The translations under genes and the position numbers were made by a program. A stretch of DNA of 15,770 bases from Bathymodiolus brooksi thiotrophic gill symbiont. Its GTDB lineage: Bacteria; Pseudomonadota; Gammaproteobacteria; PS1; Pseudothioglobaceae. Below are positions 1 to 6,408 of this stretch, piece after piece (within the stretch, counting starts at the first letter, position 1; every line of letters starts with the position of its first letter). The notes below the pieces were generated by a model. It saw only the letters and a list, made by a program, of their open reading frames with translations, was not told where the DNA came from and did not search any database. The stretch is from positions 1-15,770 of the forward strand of contig NZ_CAHJWD020000204.1 in assembly GCF_903642095.1 (NCBI RefSeq), given 5' to 3'.

Positions 1-201
1 GTTTTCTCTTGATGCCACTCACAAGCAATCCTGTTGGCTTGCTTATAGCGATAACCTTTTTTGCCAGTGTTGTGAGATAATTTTCTAGAAATAGTTGACT
101 TGCTTCTACCCATTGATTTAGCGATAAAAGTTTGGTTATATCCTTGTTTGTTTAATAGGTAAATATGGTATCCTTGTTTACGGGTCAGTTGTGTATGTCA
201 A
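1..201 (-). pseudogene. IS30-family transposase, N-terminal part, start damaged
   Basis: Read on the minus strand, 197 down to 1 is open and gives a helix-turn-helix N-terminus of the IS30 type: it begins HTQLTRKQGYHIYLLNKQGY and continues through a segment containing SMGRSKSTISRKLSHNTGKK, then RYKQANRIACEWHQEK. The SKSTISRxLxxN motif is the DNA-recognition helix typical of IS30 transposases. The catalytic DDE part would lie beyond the left edge, so the element is only partly visible. The start looks broken: an in-frame TGA (198-200) sits just before the first residue, and the TTG at 199-201 opens the wrong frame (TTGACATACACAACTG). Adding one CA dinucleotide would restore a start reading xTYTQLTRKQ, which suggests a 2-base deletion in a CA repeat. 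No terminal inverted repeat could be confirmed. The family call is fairly safe; the pseudogene call is inference. Confidence 0.72.
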
Positions 202-307
202 TTTTAAAAGTTGGAATAGTTATTATATGTTAATCTGTTTGGCAGAGCGGAGTGCTTTCTCTCCTTAGGTTGTGTAGAATTCTGTCGCCAATTTTATAAA
301 GGAATAA

Positions 308-577
308 ATGCAAAATTTTATAGTATATGGACATTGCGACAAGGGTATTAAGTTTAGACCTAGCGATTGGACTGAGAGATTGGTTAATGCACACACTGTC
401 GCTCAACAATCCAAACAATGTGTTCATATTTTTAATATTAATGGCATTAAAGGCATTAAGGTAAAAACTTGTTTAGAGGAAACAAATTTAATGCTGCTGA
501 ATCAAATTTTAGATTTTGCTACTAGTAATAATCTTGTTATTAAATACATAGGGGGATACAGTGAAAAAGGTGATTAA
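308..577 (+). CDS. DUF3579 family protein
   Basis: A small cytoplasmic protein of 89 residues. The N-terminal motif FRPSDWTERL (residues 17-26) followed by a central NGIKGIKV strand and a C-terminal LDFATSNNLVI segment matches the DUF3579 family of beta- and gammaproteobacteria, whose members are about 90-110 residues; no biochemical function is established for it. The ATG has a Shine-Dalgarno-like AAAGG at 298-302. There is no signal peptide or membrane segment. Its last 17 bases overlap the rhodanese gene, so the two are probably co-transcribed and translationally coupled, which hints at a link to sulfur metabolism without proving it. No convincing promoter was found in 202-307. Confidence 0.8.
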   Translation: MQNFIVYGHCDKGIKFRPSDWTERLVNAHTVAQQSKQCVHIFNINGIKGIKVKTCLEETNLMLLNQILDFATSNNLVIKYIGGYSEKGD

Positions 578-971
578 ATTGACGCCAAAACAAGCGAACG
601 ATAAAATACAACAAAATAACGCTATTTTATTTTTAGATGTCCGTTCTTGTGTAGAATACAAATTTGTTGGTCATGCGATAGGTAGTATTTTAGTGCCATG
701 GATGGATGAGCCAGAATGGGAGATTAATCCTAGATTTTGCCATGCAGTATCCGCATTGTTAGTAGATAGATACGATTCATTGAATGCCGAAATTATTTTA
801 ATTTGCCGCTCTGGTAATCGTTCATTGGATGCTGGTAACGCCTTGATTAAAAAAGGTTTTAAAAATATTGCACATATTACGACAGGTTTTGAAGGGACTT
901 TAGATACCTTAAATCAACGAAGTAATTTGGATGGTTGGTGCTATGATGATTTACCATGGGAACAGTGCTAA
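561..971 (+). CDS. Single-domain rhodanese (sulfurtransferase)
   Basis: A 136-residue cytoplasmic protein with one rhodanese fold. LDVRSCVEYKFVGHAIGS (residues 25-42) is the conserved N-terminal rhodanese block, and ICRSGNRS carries the active-site loop with catalytic Cys82, which would hold the persulfide sulfur. The segment KKGFKNIAHITTGFEG is the usual C-terminal block. Rhodaneses move sulfane sulfur from thiosulfate or persulfide donors to thiol acceptors; the physiological donor cannot be told from sequence. The start is GTG with a strong ribosome-binding site AGGGGG just upstream (549-555), inside the preceding gene. Position ahead of a persulfide dioxygenase fits a sulfane-sulfur pathway. 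Confidence 0.9.
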   Translation: MKKVIKLTPKQANDKIQQNNAILFLDVRSCVEYKFVGHAIGSILVPWMDEPEWEINPRFCHAVSALLVDRYDSLNAEIILICRSGNRSLDAGNALIKKGFKNIAHITTGFEGTLDTLNQRSNLDGWCYDDLPWEQC

Positions 972-1152
972 ATGAATCAAATTTACCTTTATCTATTAAA
1001 AGCCTATTTACGGGCTATATTTTAGTCATTGGTATTGGTCTGCTATGAATATGGCAAGAATCCACTTTTTTCCACTTGGTATTTTTTTAAACCTAGTCTT
1101 GGCACAGTTAGGGCAAGATTTCAAAAATTTTACTGAATGGACGCAAAAATGA
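965..1152 (+). pseudogene. Decayed membrane-protein-like remnant
   Basis: The 252 bases between the rhodanese and the dioxygenase hold two short reading frames that together look like a broken gene. From a GTG at 965 one frame reads LNESNLPLSIKSLFTGYILV then IGIGLL and stops at 1046-1048; from the ATG at 1045 another frame reads MNMARIHFFPLGIFLNLVLA and goes on QLGQDFKNFTEWTQK to a stop at 1152. Both contain a hydrophobic stretch like a membrane helix, and they meet at an overlapping ATGA. They could be two tiny genes, but a frameshifted or internally deleted membrane protein is more likely. The family is not identified with confidence. The rest, 1153-1223, is AT-rich leader of the next gene with no promoter I can defend. 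Confidence 0.35.
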
Positions 1153-1223
1153 ATTTTGTTAATCATTCATACTTATTCGAAGGTTTTGTATTAACAATAT
1201 TTGATTTTTAAAAGGCACTACTT

Positions 1224-1931
1224 ATGAGTTTAATTTTCCATCCTTTATTTGAAAAAAACAGTTCAACTTATACTTATCTATTGGCAGATTCACACACCAA
1301 AGAGGCAATTATTATTGATGCGGTGGATGAAACCCAACAACGAGATATTGGTTTGATTGAGGAGTTGGGTTTGGATTTGAAATACATTATCGAAACCCAT
1401 GTGCATGCGGATCATATTACCAGTTCATGCCCGTTGAAACAAAAATTTAAAAACGCTAAAATTGTGCTGGGTGCAGAAAATTCAGTAGCTTGTGCGGATA
1501 TCTTAATCAAAGATGGTGAAAGTTTACAATTTGGAGCATATGCCGTAAATACGATGGCAACCCCTGGGCACACCAATGGTTGTGTGTCGTTTGTTTGTGA
1601 AGATAAGGTGTTTACGGGGGATTCTTTGTTGATTAGAAGTTGCGGGAGATGCGATTTTCAAGGGGGTTCGGCGGAAAAATTGTTTGATTCTATTCAGAAA
1701 ATATTTACGCTAACTGACAAGGTTTTGGTTTATCCCGCTCATGATTACGGTGGCAGAACAGTGAGTTCAATTGGAGAAGAAAAACAATTTAATGAAATGA
1801 TTGGTGGCGGTGTTGATAAAGAGGAATTTGTTCGCCGTGTTAATGCAATGGTATTATCACTGCCTAAGAAAATCCATGTTGCGGTGCCAGCAAACCAAGT
1901 TTGTGGCTCTAAAATTCTATCTGATGGTTAA
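1224..1931 (+). CDS. Persulfide dioxygenase-like MBL-fold protein (ETHE1 family)
   Basis: A 235-residue cytoplasmic metallo-beta-lactamase-fold protein. THVHADH (58-64) is the HxHxDH metal motif; His116 in ATPGHTNGC, Asp133 in TGDSLLIRSCGRCDF and His173 in PAHDY complete the fold's signature. In ETHE1-type persulfide dioxygenases the iron is held by a 2-His-1-Asp set, here predicted as His59, His116 and Asp133. The enzyme oxidises glutathione persulfide to sulfite and glutathione. The C-terminal block KKIHVAVPANQVCG is also typical, and the length is normal. An oddity is Cys143 in CGRCDF where the family usually has CGRTDF. The ribosome-binding site is weak (AAAAGG, 1210-1215). The stop overlaps the next start by 8 bases, so the downstream genes are probably in the same operon. 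Confidence 0.88.
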   Translation: MSLIFHPLFEKNSSTYTYLLADSHTKEAIIIDAVDETQQRDIGLIEELGLDLKYIIETHVHADHITSSCPLKQKFKNAKIVLGAENSVACADILIKDGESLQFGAYAVNTMATPGHTNGCVSFVCEDKVFTGDSLLIRSCGRCDFQGGSAEKLFDSIQKIFTLTDKVLVYPAHDYGGRTVSSIGEEKQFNEMIGGGVDKEEFVRRVNAMVLSLPKKIHVAVPANQVCGSKILSDG

Positions 1932-2187
1932 CGGTTATTCACTGGATCCACATCCTAGAGCAAATTTTGCCAAAGAGCAGTTTGCCGTGGCACACATTCC
2001 TCGCATTAAACGCGACCGAGTGCCAGCAAGCAGTGTGGCAATTGTTAAAGATTTAGAAGCAGCAATCGCACAATCTGACCCTGATAATAAATATTATGCC
2101 ACCAAGGTAGCAGGTCCAGCGCGTTCATCTGAAGGCACAATGTTGTATTATATTATTGAAATGTATAACGCACAATGCAGTGGCTGA
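1924..2187 (+). CDS. Unrecognised 87-residue protein
   Basis: From the ATG at 1924, which overlaps the dioxygenase stop by 8 bases, an open frame gives 87 residues starting MVNGYSLDPHPRANFAKEQF. It contains IPRIKRDRVPASSVAIVKDL, a charged helix-like EAAIAQSDPDNKYY, and AGPARSSEGTMLYYIIEMYN near the end. The composition is that of a real soluble protein, not of a shadow frame. No signal peptide, membrane helix or metal motif is seen, and I do not recognise the family. No Shine-Dalgarno sequence precedes the ATG, so expression would depend on coupling to the upstream gene. The same frame is open upstream to 1801 but that part lies out of frame inside the dioxygenase and is not credible coding. 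It could also be the tail of a larger protein whose N-terminus was lost. It overlaps the next gene by 13 bases. Confidence 0.65.
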   Translation: MVNGYSLDPHPRANFAKEQFAVAHIPRIKRDRVPASSVAIVKDLEAAIAQSDPDNKYYATKVAGPARSSEGTMLYYIIEMYNAQCSG

Positions 2188-3419
2188 GTTTATTTTTCCT
2201 AACAATCTCCTTTGTTGTTTTTGCAGGCGATGATCTGGAAATAGAAGTAACTTCTGGTAACACCATTAGCATTGATACTTATCCAGCAGACGGCGATACT
2301 TTGTTTTTGTATCTTCCATCAGAGCGTGGCTTAGGCAAGGGGTATGTTGCTACTGCAAAACAATTGGCCTTTAGTGGTATTAATGTGTGGGCAGTTGATT
2401 TGCACGGTAGTTATATGGTTGCTAAATATCGCAGTAGTGTAAATCGTTTTGATGTTGATGATTTATTAGAACTTATTGCTAAGGCTAAGGAAAAATCTTT
2501 CAAAAATATTTTCTTTTTAACCTCAGGTAGAGGGGCACAGTTGGCACTTAAAATTGCTTATCAATGGCAATTAAAAAATCCAAATTCTCGCTTACTTAAA
2601 GGGCATATTTTTCACTCTCCACATTTATTAGAGGGTAAGCCCGCTTTGGGTAGTGCAGCACAATATATCAACATTGCTAAGCACAGTAATTTGCCAATTT
2701 ATATTTTATTACCACAATTTAACACCAAGTTTTTGCGTGGCAATGAGATTGCTAATAAACTCAAACAAGGGGGCAGTTCGGTATTTTTGCATCGTTTAAC
2801 AGGTGTAGACAGTGGTTTTCATACACATGAGATAAAATATTTATCAAAACTTGACATTAAAGCAAGAAGGAATTTACCAATTACTTATCAAAAAGCCATG
2901 CAATTAATGAAGTCTATAAATATACCAAAAATATTAACGACTGATAAAGATTTAAATGCAGTTAGCAAAGTAGTTTTGAGTGGGTCAATATTACAGAAAT
3001 ATCATGGTAAACAGGGTATGCCACTCAAGTTAAAAACACTTAAGGGAAAAACCTTAGACATTAATGATTATAAAAATCAAGTGTTATTGATTAATTTTTG
3101 GGCAAGTTGGTGTAGTCCATGTGTTGCTGAAATCCCCTCATTGGTTCGTTTGCAGAAAAAATTTAAAGGACAAAATTTTAAAATCATTACGATTAATATC
3201 GGTGATTCTAAAGACAGAATTATTAAGTTTGCAAAAAAAGTGGAATTGAGCCTGCCAGTGCTACTGGATAATAACGGAAAAATAGCCAAAGATTGGGGCG
3301 TGTACGCCTATCCTTCTAATTTTCTGATTGACAAAAAAGGGGTCATTCGTTACGGTTATCGTGGTGCCTTGGAATGGGACAAGCAAAGTGTTGTTAACAC
3401 CATTAATTCACTATTATGA
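2175..3419 (+). CDS. Exported alpha/beta-hydrolase-like + TlpA thioredoxin fusion protein
   Basis: A 414-residue protein with an N-terminal signal peptide (MQWLSLFFLTISFVVFAG), so it should act in the periplasm. Residues about 20-250 resemble an alpha/beta hydrolase: FLYLPSERGLGKG, a GINVWAVDLHGS strand-loop, NIFFLTSGRGAQLAL at the nucleophile-elbow position, and a late His in GFHTHE. The elbow reads S117-G-R-G120 instead of GxSxG, so the nucleophile Ser appears replaced by Gly118. Residues about 275-414 are a TlpA/ResA-type thioredoxin domain with INFWASWCSPC (Cys313 and Cys316), the cis-proline in YAYPSNFLID, and the family's final YRGALEWD. TlpA-like domains reduce periplasmic disulfides, often for cytochrome c maturation. 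The pairing with a hydrolase-like domain is unusual. It overlaps its neighbours by 13 and 4 bases. The TlpA call is strong; the hydrolase call is moderate. Confidence 0.85.
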   Translation: MQWLSLFFLTISFVVFAGDDLEIEVTSGNTISIDTYPADGDTLFLYLPSERGLGKGYVATAKQLAFSGINVWAVDLHGSYMVAKYRSSVNRFDVDDLLELIAKAKEKSFKNIFFLTSGRGAQLALKIAYQWQLKNPNSRLLKGHIFHSPHLLEGKPALGSAAQYINIAKHSNLPIYILLPQFNTKFLRGNEIANKLKQGGSSVFLHRLTGVDSGFHTHEIKYLSKLDIKARRNLPITYQKAMQLMKSINIPKILTTDKDLNAVSKVVLSGSILQKYHGKQGMPLKLKTLKGKTLDINDYKNQVLLINFWASWCSPCVAEIPSLVRLQKKFKGQNFKIITINIGDSKDRIIKFAKKVELSLPVLLDNNGKIAKDWGVYAYPSNFLIDKKGVIRYGYRGALEWDKQSVVNTINSLL

Positions 3420-4597
3420 AATACGATGTTATTGTTATCGGTGCGGGGGCAGCAGGGCTAATGTGTGCCGCACAAGCCAGTTATCGTGGTCGTCAGGTTT
3501 TACTTATAGATAAGGCACACAAAGCGGGCAAGAAAATATTAATTTCAGGGGGCGGGCGTTGTAATTTCACCAATTTACACATTGACCCCACTGCTTATAT
3601 TTCCAATAATCCACATTTTTGTAAATCTGCACTATCTCGTTATAATCAATGGGATTTCATTGCTTTTTTGGAAAAATCAGGTCTGCATTGGCAGGAAAAA
3701 ACATTGGGGCAATTATTTTGCGATGAAAAATCAGGTGCAGTGCTGAATATGTTATTAGATGCGTGTCAGTCGGTAGCCATTCGACTGAATGCTAATGTTG
3801 AACACATTGCATATCAAAAACATTATACGATTACCACTAATCAAGGCGATTTTCAGTCATCATCACTGGTGATTGCCACGGGCGGGGCATCTATTCCAAA
3901 AATGGGTGCAACAGATTTTGGCTTGCAAATCGCCAAACAATTTGGACTTAAATCTATCAATTTTAAGCCTGCTTTAGTGCCATTTACTTTTCACCAAGAT
4001 GATATTAATTGCTATTTTAAAGACTTATCGGGGCTGAGTATCGATGCAATTGTGCAGTGCAACAACCAAAGTTTTAGAGAAGGCGTGTTAATTACACATC
4101 GTGGTATTAGTGGCCCAGCAGTGTTGCAAATCTCTTCTTATTGGCAAAAAGGCGACACCATTACACTTAATTTGTTGCCTGATTTGGTGGCAAGTGATTG
4201 GCTGTTGAAAATGCGTGATAAACACCCAAAATCTGCATTAAAAACGCTACTTGGCACTTATTTTCCAAAGCGTTTGGCTGTGCGTTTTGCAGATACATTA
4301 ACCCATAAGAATTTATCAGACAAAACACTAAGTCAAATTAAAAAAGACGATTTAATAACATTGGGTGAAACACTCAATCATTGGATTTTAACCCCTAACG
4401 GCACCGAAGGTATGCGTACCGCTGAGGTCTGCATTGGTGGCGTTAACACTAATGAATTGTCATCCAAAACTATGCAATCAAATAAGCAAAAAGGATTGTA
4501 TTTCATTGGCGAAACAGTTGATGTAACTGGTTGGCTTGGCGGCTATAATTTCCAATGGGCTTGGTCATCAGGCTGGGCAGCAGGGCAGTATGTTTAA
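3416..4597 (+). CDS. BaiN/YhiN (HI0933-like) family FAD-dependent oxidoreductase
   Basis: A 393-residue cytoplasmic flavoprotein. It opens with a Rossmann dinucleotide motif VIGAGAAGLMCA (Gly9, Gly11, Gly14) and the family hallmark ISGGGRCNFTN (about 43-53), then ATGGASIPKMGATDFG in the middle and CIGGVN...GLYFIGETVDVTGWLGGYN near the end, all typical of the HI0933/YhiN/BaiN group (E. coli YhiN is about 400 residues). The physiological substrate of most members is unknown; BaiN itself reduces a bile-acid intermediate, which is unlikely to be relevant here. The ATG shares ATGA with the stop of the TlpA fusion gene, so it is translationally coupled and last in this run. The stop is followed by about 330 bases without a solid gene. 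Confidence 0.9.
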   Translation: MKYDVIVIGAGAAGLMCAAQASYRGRQVLLIDKAHKAGKKILISGGGRCNFTNLHIDPTAYISNNPHFCKSALSRYNQWDFIAFLEKSGLHWQEKTLGQLFCDEKSGAVLNMLLDACQSVAIRLNANVEHIAYQKHYTITTNQGDFQSSSLVIATGGASIPKMGATDFGLQIAKQFGLKSINFKPALVPFTFHQDDINCYFKDLSGLSIDAIVQCNNQSFREGVLITHRGISGPAVLQISSYWQKGDTITLNLLPDLVASDWLLKMRDKHPKSALKTLLGTYFPKRLAVRFADTLTHKNLSDKTLSQIKKDDLITLGETLNHWILTPNGTEGMRTAEVCIGGVNTNELSSKTMQSNKQKGLYFIGETVDVTGWLGGYNFQWAWSSGWAAGQYV

Positions 4598-4682
4598 AAA
4601 ATGATTGGCAAAATTTAATTTAATGAAAAGTGAATTCTTAATGTTACTCATATTTATACAAAGGTCTCTTATGCAAAGAATT

Positions 4683-4707
4683 TATTGTAATAATAAAAAT
4701 TACAATA
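4683..4707. repeat. AT-rich 9-bp perfect inverted repeat
   Basis: TATTGTAAT (4683-4691) is the exact reverse complement of ATTACAATA (4699-4707), with a 7-base loop AATAAAA between. It lies in the AT-rich spacer after the BaiN-type gene and before the cytochrome remnant. With only two G/C pairs in the stem and no T-run behind it, it is a poor intrinsic terminator; it could be a regulator-binding palindrome or chance in AT-rich DNA. The rest of 4598-4735 shows no gene. Confidence 0.4.
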
Positions 4708-4735
4708 TAATGGATTAATTAATTTATTAGTTCCA

Positions 4736-4933
4736 CAGCAACGCCTCAGATTATTAAAGACAAAATCCCTGTGTCATTTGAAAGAATTGGCTATTAATGC
4801 GGCAGAAGCGGATGAAGGTGATGCAGATGATATGAAGGATTTGGCAGAATTAACCAGTAGGTTAATGCAAAATTGTTTGGCTTGCCATGAGGCTTTTACG
4901 GTTAATTATAGACCTTTATTTATTGGAGAAAAA
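4736..4933 (+). pseudogene. Remnant of a cytochrome c'-like protein
   Basis: Two frames here look like one broken gene. The first, from about 4736, reads SSTATPQIIKDKIPVSFERI and stops at 4790s (TAA inside GGCTATTAATG). The second, in another frame from the TTG at 4778, reads LKELAINAAEADEGDADDMK and continues DLAELTSRLMQNCLACHEAF then TVNYRPLF. A CxxCH heme-attachment motif (CLACH) close to the C-terminal end of a helix is the arrangement of small cytochromes c'. No start with a ribosome-binding site or signal peptide survives, and the two parts are joined only by a frameshift. The second frame has no stop before the DUF4395 gene and runs into it, so a naive gene call would fuse them. The family assignment is moderate and the pseudogene status is inference. 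Confidence 0.5.
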
Positions 4934-5554
4934 GTGTTTAAATTCGGTGAAAAAGTAGCAGGTTATGATATTCCTGTTTTTAATGAGAGAGAAGTTAGGG
5001 CGGCGGCTGGAATCGTCTTCTTTTTTGCTTTTATAGCATTTATGAATGGTTTTTTAACGGGCAATAATGAGCCAACTAAACTAATGGTATCGGTCTTTTT
5101 GTTTGACTTTTTTATTCGTATTTTCATTAATCCAAAATATGCACCATCGATGATAATGGGTCGCTGGATGGTAAACAATCAAACGCCTGAATATGTCGGT
5201 GCACCACAAAAACGCTGGGCGTGGGCATTTGGGTTTTTCTTAGCAGCACTGATGTTTTATTTGGTGGTGCTGAACGATATTCGTGGACCTATTAATATTT
5301 TGACTTGCGCCTTATGCTTGGGTTTGTTATTTTTTGAAGCCGTGTTTGGTATTTGTGTAGGGTGCAAATTTTACAACATATTTCATAAAAATAGTGCAAA
5401 ATATTGCCCCGGTGAATCGTGTGATTTAAGCAAAAAACGAGAGGCTATTCAAAGTTTAAATTTAGCACAAAGTATAATATTTTCACTTGCAATACTGATG
5501 ATTTTTTACTTGGCATTTGGTGATATTATTGAATTTTTAATTTTTAACAAATAA
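4934..5554 (+). CDS. DUF4395 family integral membrane protein, cysteine-rich
   Basis: A 206-residue inner-membrane protein. The start is taken as GTG at 4934 because GGAG (4925-4928) sits at proper spacing and the product then begins as DUF4395 proteins do (FKFGEKVAGYDIPVFNEREV). The TTG at 4778 would give 258 residues by including the cytochrome remnant, and is less likely. Four or five hydrophobic segments are visible (about 25-44, 50-66, 95-113, 121-145, 178-200). The family's INPKYAPS and PEYVGAPQKRWAW motifs are present. Six cysteines fall in pairs: Cys125/128 (CALC), Cys141/144 (CVGC) and Cys158/163 (CPGESC), arguing for thiol, persulfide or metal chemistry. Function is unproven. It is followed after 10 bases by a small exported protein, probably in the same transcript. 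Confidence 0.83.
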   Translation: MFKFGEKVAGYDIPVFNEREVRAAAGIVFFFAFIAFMNGFLTGNNEPTKLMVSVFLFDFFIRIFINPKYAPSMIMGRWMVNNQTPEYVGAPQKRWAWAFGFFLAALMFYLVVLNDIRGPINILTCALCLGLLFFEAVFGICVGCKFYNIFHKNSAKYCPGESCDLSKKREAIQSLNLAQSIIFSLAILMIFYLAFGDIIEFLIFNK

Positions 5555-5564
5555 GGAAAAAAAT

Positions 5565-5798
5565 ATGAAAAAACTAAAAACACTGTTCAGCTTATTAGCA
5601 CTTGTATTGAGCTTTAACACAATGGCCTTGCTTGGCTTTAGTGAAGATAAAAAAGACACAGAAGCAAACAAAGAAAAAACCGCCGAAGAATGCGAAATTC
5701 CCACTTTTGCAAAAGCCATTGGACATGAAGACCAATGGTTATTACATAATGGTTGCCCGCCAAGAGAGAAAATTGAGGAAGTTGTTAAGTCTAAATAA
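5565..5798 (+). CDS. Small exported protein with two cysteines, function unknown
   Basis: A 77-residue protein with an AGGAAAAAA ribosome-binding site just before the ATG. MKKLKTLFSLLALVLSFNTM followed by ALLGFS is a clear Sec signal peptide with a probable cleavage around residues 21-22, leaving a mature acidic protein of about 55 residues. It has two cysteines, Cys43 in AEECEIPTF and Cys64 in HNGCPPREK, suited to form one disulfide. I do not recognise a family. Being directly behind the Cys-rich DUF4395 gene suggests that the two work together in the periplasm, perhaps as a thiol carrier and a membrane partner. Its last 8 bases overlap the convergent nitroreductase gene. Confidence 0.75.
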   Translation: MKKLKTLFSLLALVLSFNTMALLGFSEDKKDTEANKEKTAEECEIPTFAKAIGHEDQWLLHNGCPPREKIEEVVKSK

Positions 5799-6372
5799 TT
5801 CTGCAAGCCTCGTCAAAATCAAGACGAGGTGAGCGAGGGAATAGTTTGTTTTTGTCGCCATAACCAATACCGCATAAGAAAATAGATTTGATTTTGCCGC
5901 CTGGGAAAAATTCATTATCTAAAGTGTCGGCGTTAAATCCACCCATTGGACCACAATCTAAATCGATAGACCGTGTTGCCATCATAAAATAAGCACCTTG
6001 TAGGGTTGCATTCATTTCACCTACGGATTTAATTTTTTCAGGTTTTCCTTCATACCAACTTTTAGCATCGGTGTGGGGAAATAGAAAGGGAAGTTTTTCG
6101 TAAAATTCAGTGTCATAGCCGATAATTGCCACCACAGGTGCAGTCATTGATTTTTCTACATTACCTTCATCTAAATGTGGCTTAAGCCTTTCTTTGGCTT
6201 CGTTGGATTGCACCAAAACAATGCGTGCAGGGCAAGTGTTAGCCGCAGTTGGGGCGAACTTCATTAGTTGGTAAATTTGGTTAATTTGCGTTTCAGATAC
6301 TGGTTTATTCAACCAGCCATTATGACTTCTTGCTTTTGTAAATAAAGTGTCAAGTGCATCTTTGTTCAGCAT
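5791..6372 (-). CDS. rutE: RutE-like nitroreductase family protein (malonic semialdehyde reductase type)
   Basis: A 193-residue flavoprotein of the nitroreductase fold. It follows E. coli RutE (196 residues) along its whole length: LDTLFTKARSHNGW, the FMN-binding MKFAPTAANTCPARIV, EFYEKLPFLFPH, LDCGPMGGFNAD and the closing RLDFDEAC. RutE reduces malonic semialdehyde to 3-hydroxypropionate with NADPH in the pyrimidine-degradation pathway, or more generally detoxifies reactive aldehydes or enones; with no other rut genes here, the substrate in this organism is uncertain. The minus-strand ATG has a strong AGGAGAT (6379-6385). It is transcribed against its left neighbour and away from its right one, with only 36 bases between the two divergent starts. 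Confidence 0.88.
   Translation of the reverse strand: MLNKDALDTLFTKARSHNGWLNKPVSETQINQIYQLMKFAPTAANTCPARIVLVQSNEAKERLKPHLDEGNVEKSMTAPVVAIIGYDTEFYEKLPFLFPHTDAKSWYEGKPEKIKSVGEMNATLQGAYFMMATRSIDLDCGPMGGFNADTLDNEFFPGGKIKSIFLCGIGYGDKNKLFPRSPRLDFDEACRII
5807..5830. repeat. Inverted repeat inside the convergent gene ends
   Basis: CCTCGTC (5808-5814) and GACGAGG (5823-5829) form a 7-bp perfect stem, plus one G-U pair, around an 8-base loop. It lies within the last codons of the nitroreductase gene, 9 bases past the stop of the converging gene. In neither direction is it followed by a good T-run, so it is only a weak candidate for a shared terminator or transcript-end stabiliser. Confidence 0.3.
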
Positions 6373-6408
6373 TAAAATATCTCCTAAATAAATTATTTTT
6401 AATAAATT

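Noticed and set aside
230..427. Minus-strand 65-residue frame
   Set aside because: It overlaps the DUF3579 gene, has no ribosome-binding site and no recognisable motif.
1801..1923. Upstream part of the open frame that continues into the 87-residue protein
   Set aside because: It lies out of frame within the conserved C-terminus of the persulfide dioxygenase, so only the part from 1924 is considered coding.
1900..1940. Programmed frameshift joining the dioxygenase to the next frame
   Set aside because: No slippery heptamer or following hairpin is evident, and the dioxygenase ends at the family's usual length.
5807..5830. Bidirectional terminator between the convergent genes
   Set aside because: The stem is real, but there is no T-run on either side and it lies in nitroreductase codons (LDFDEA), so it is listed only as a repeat.
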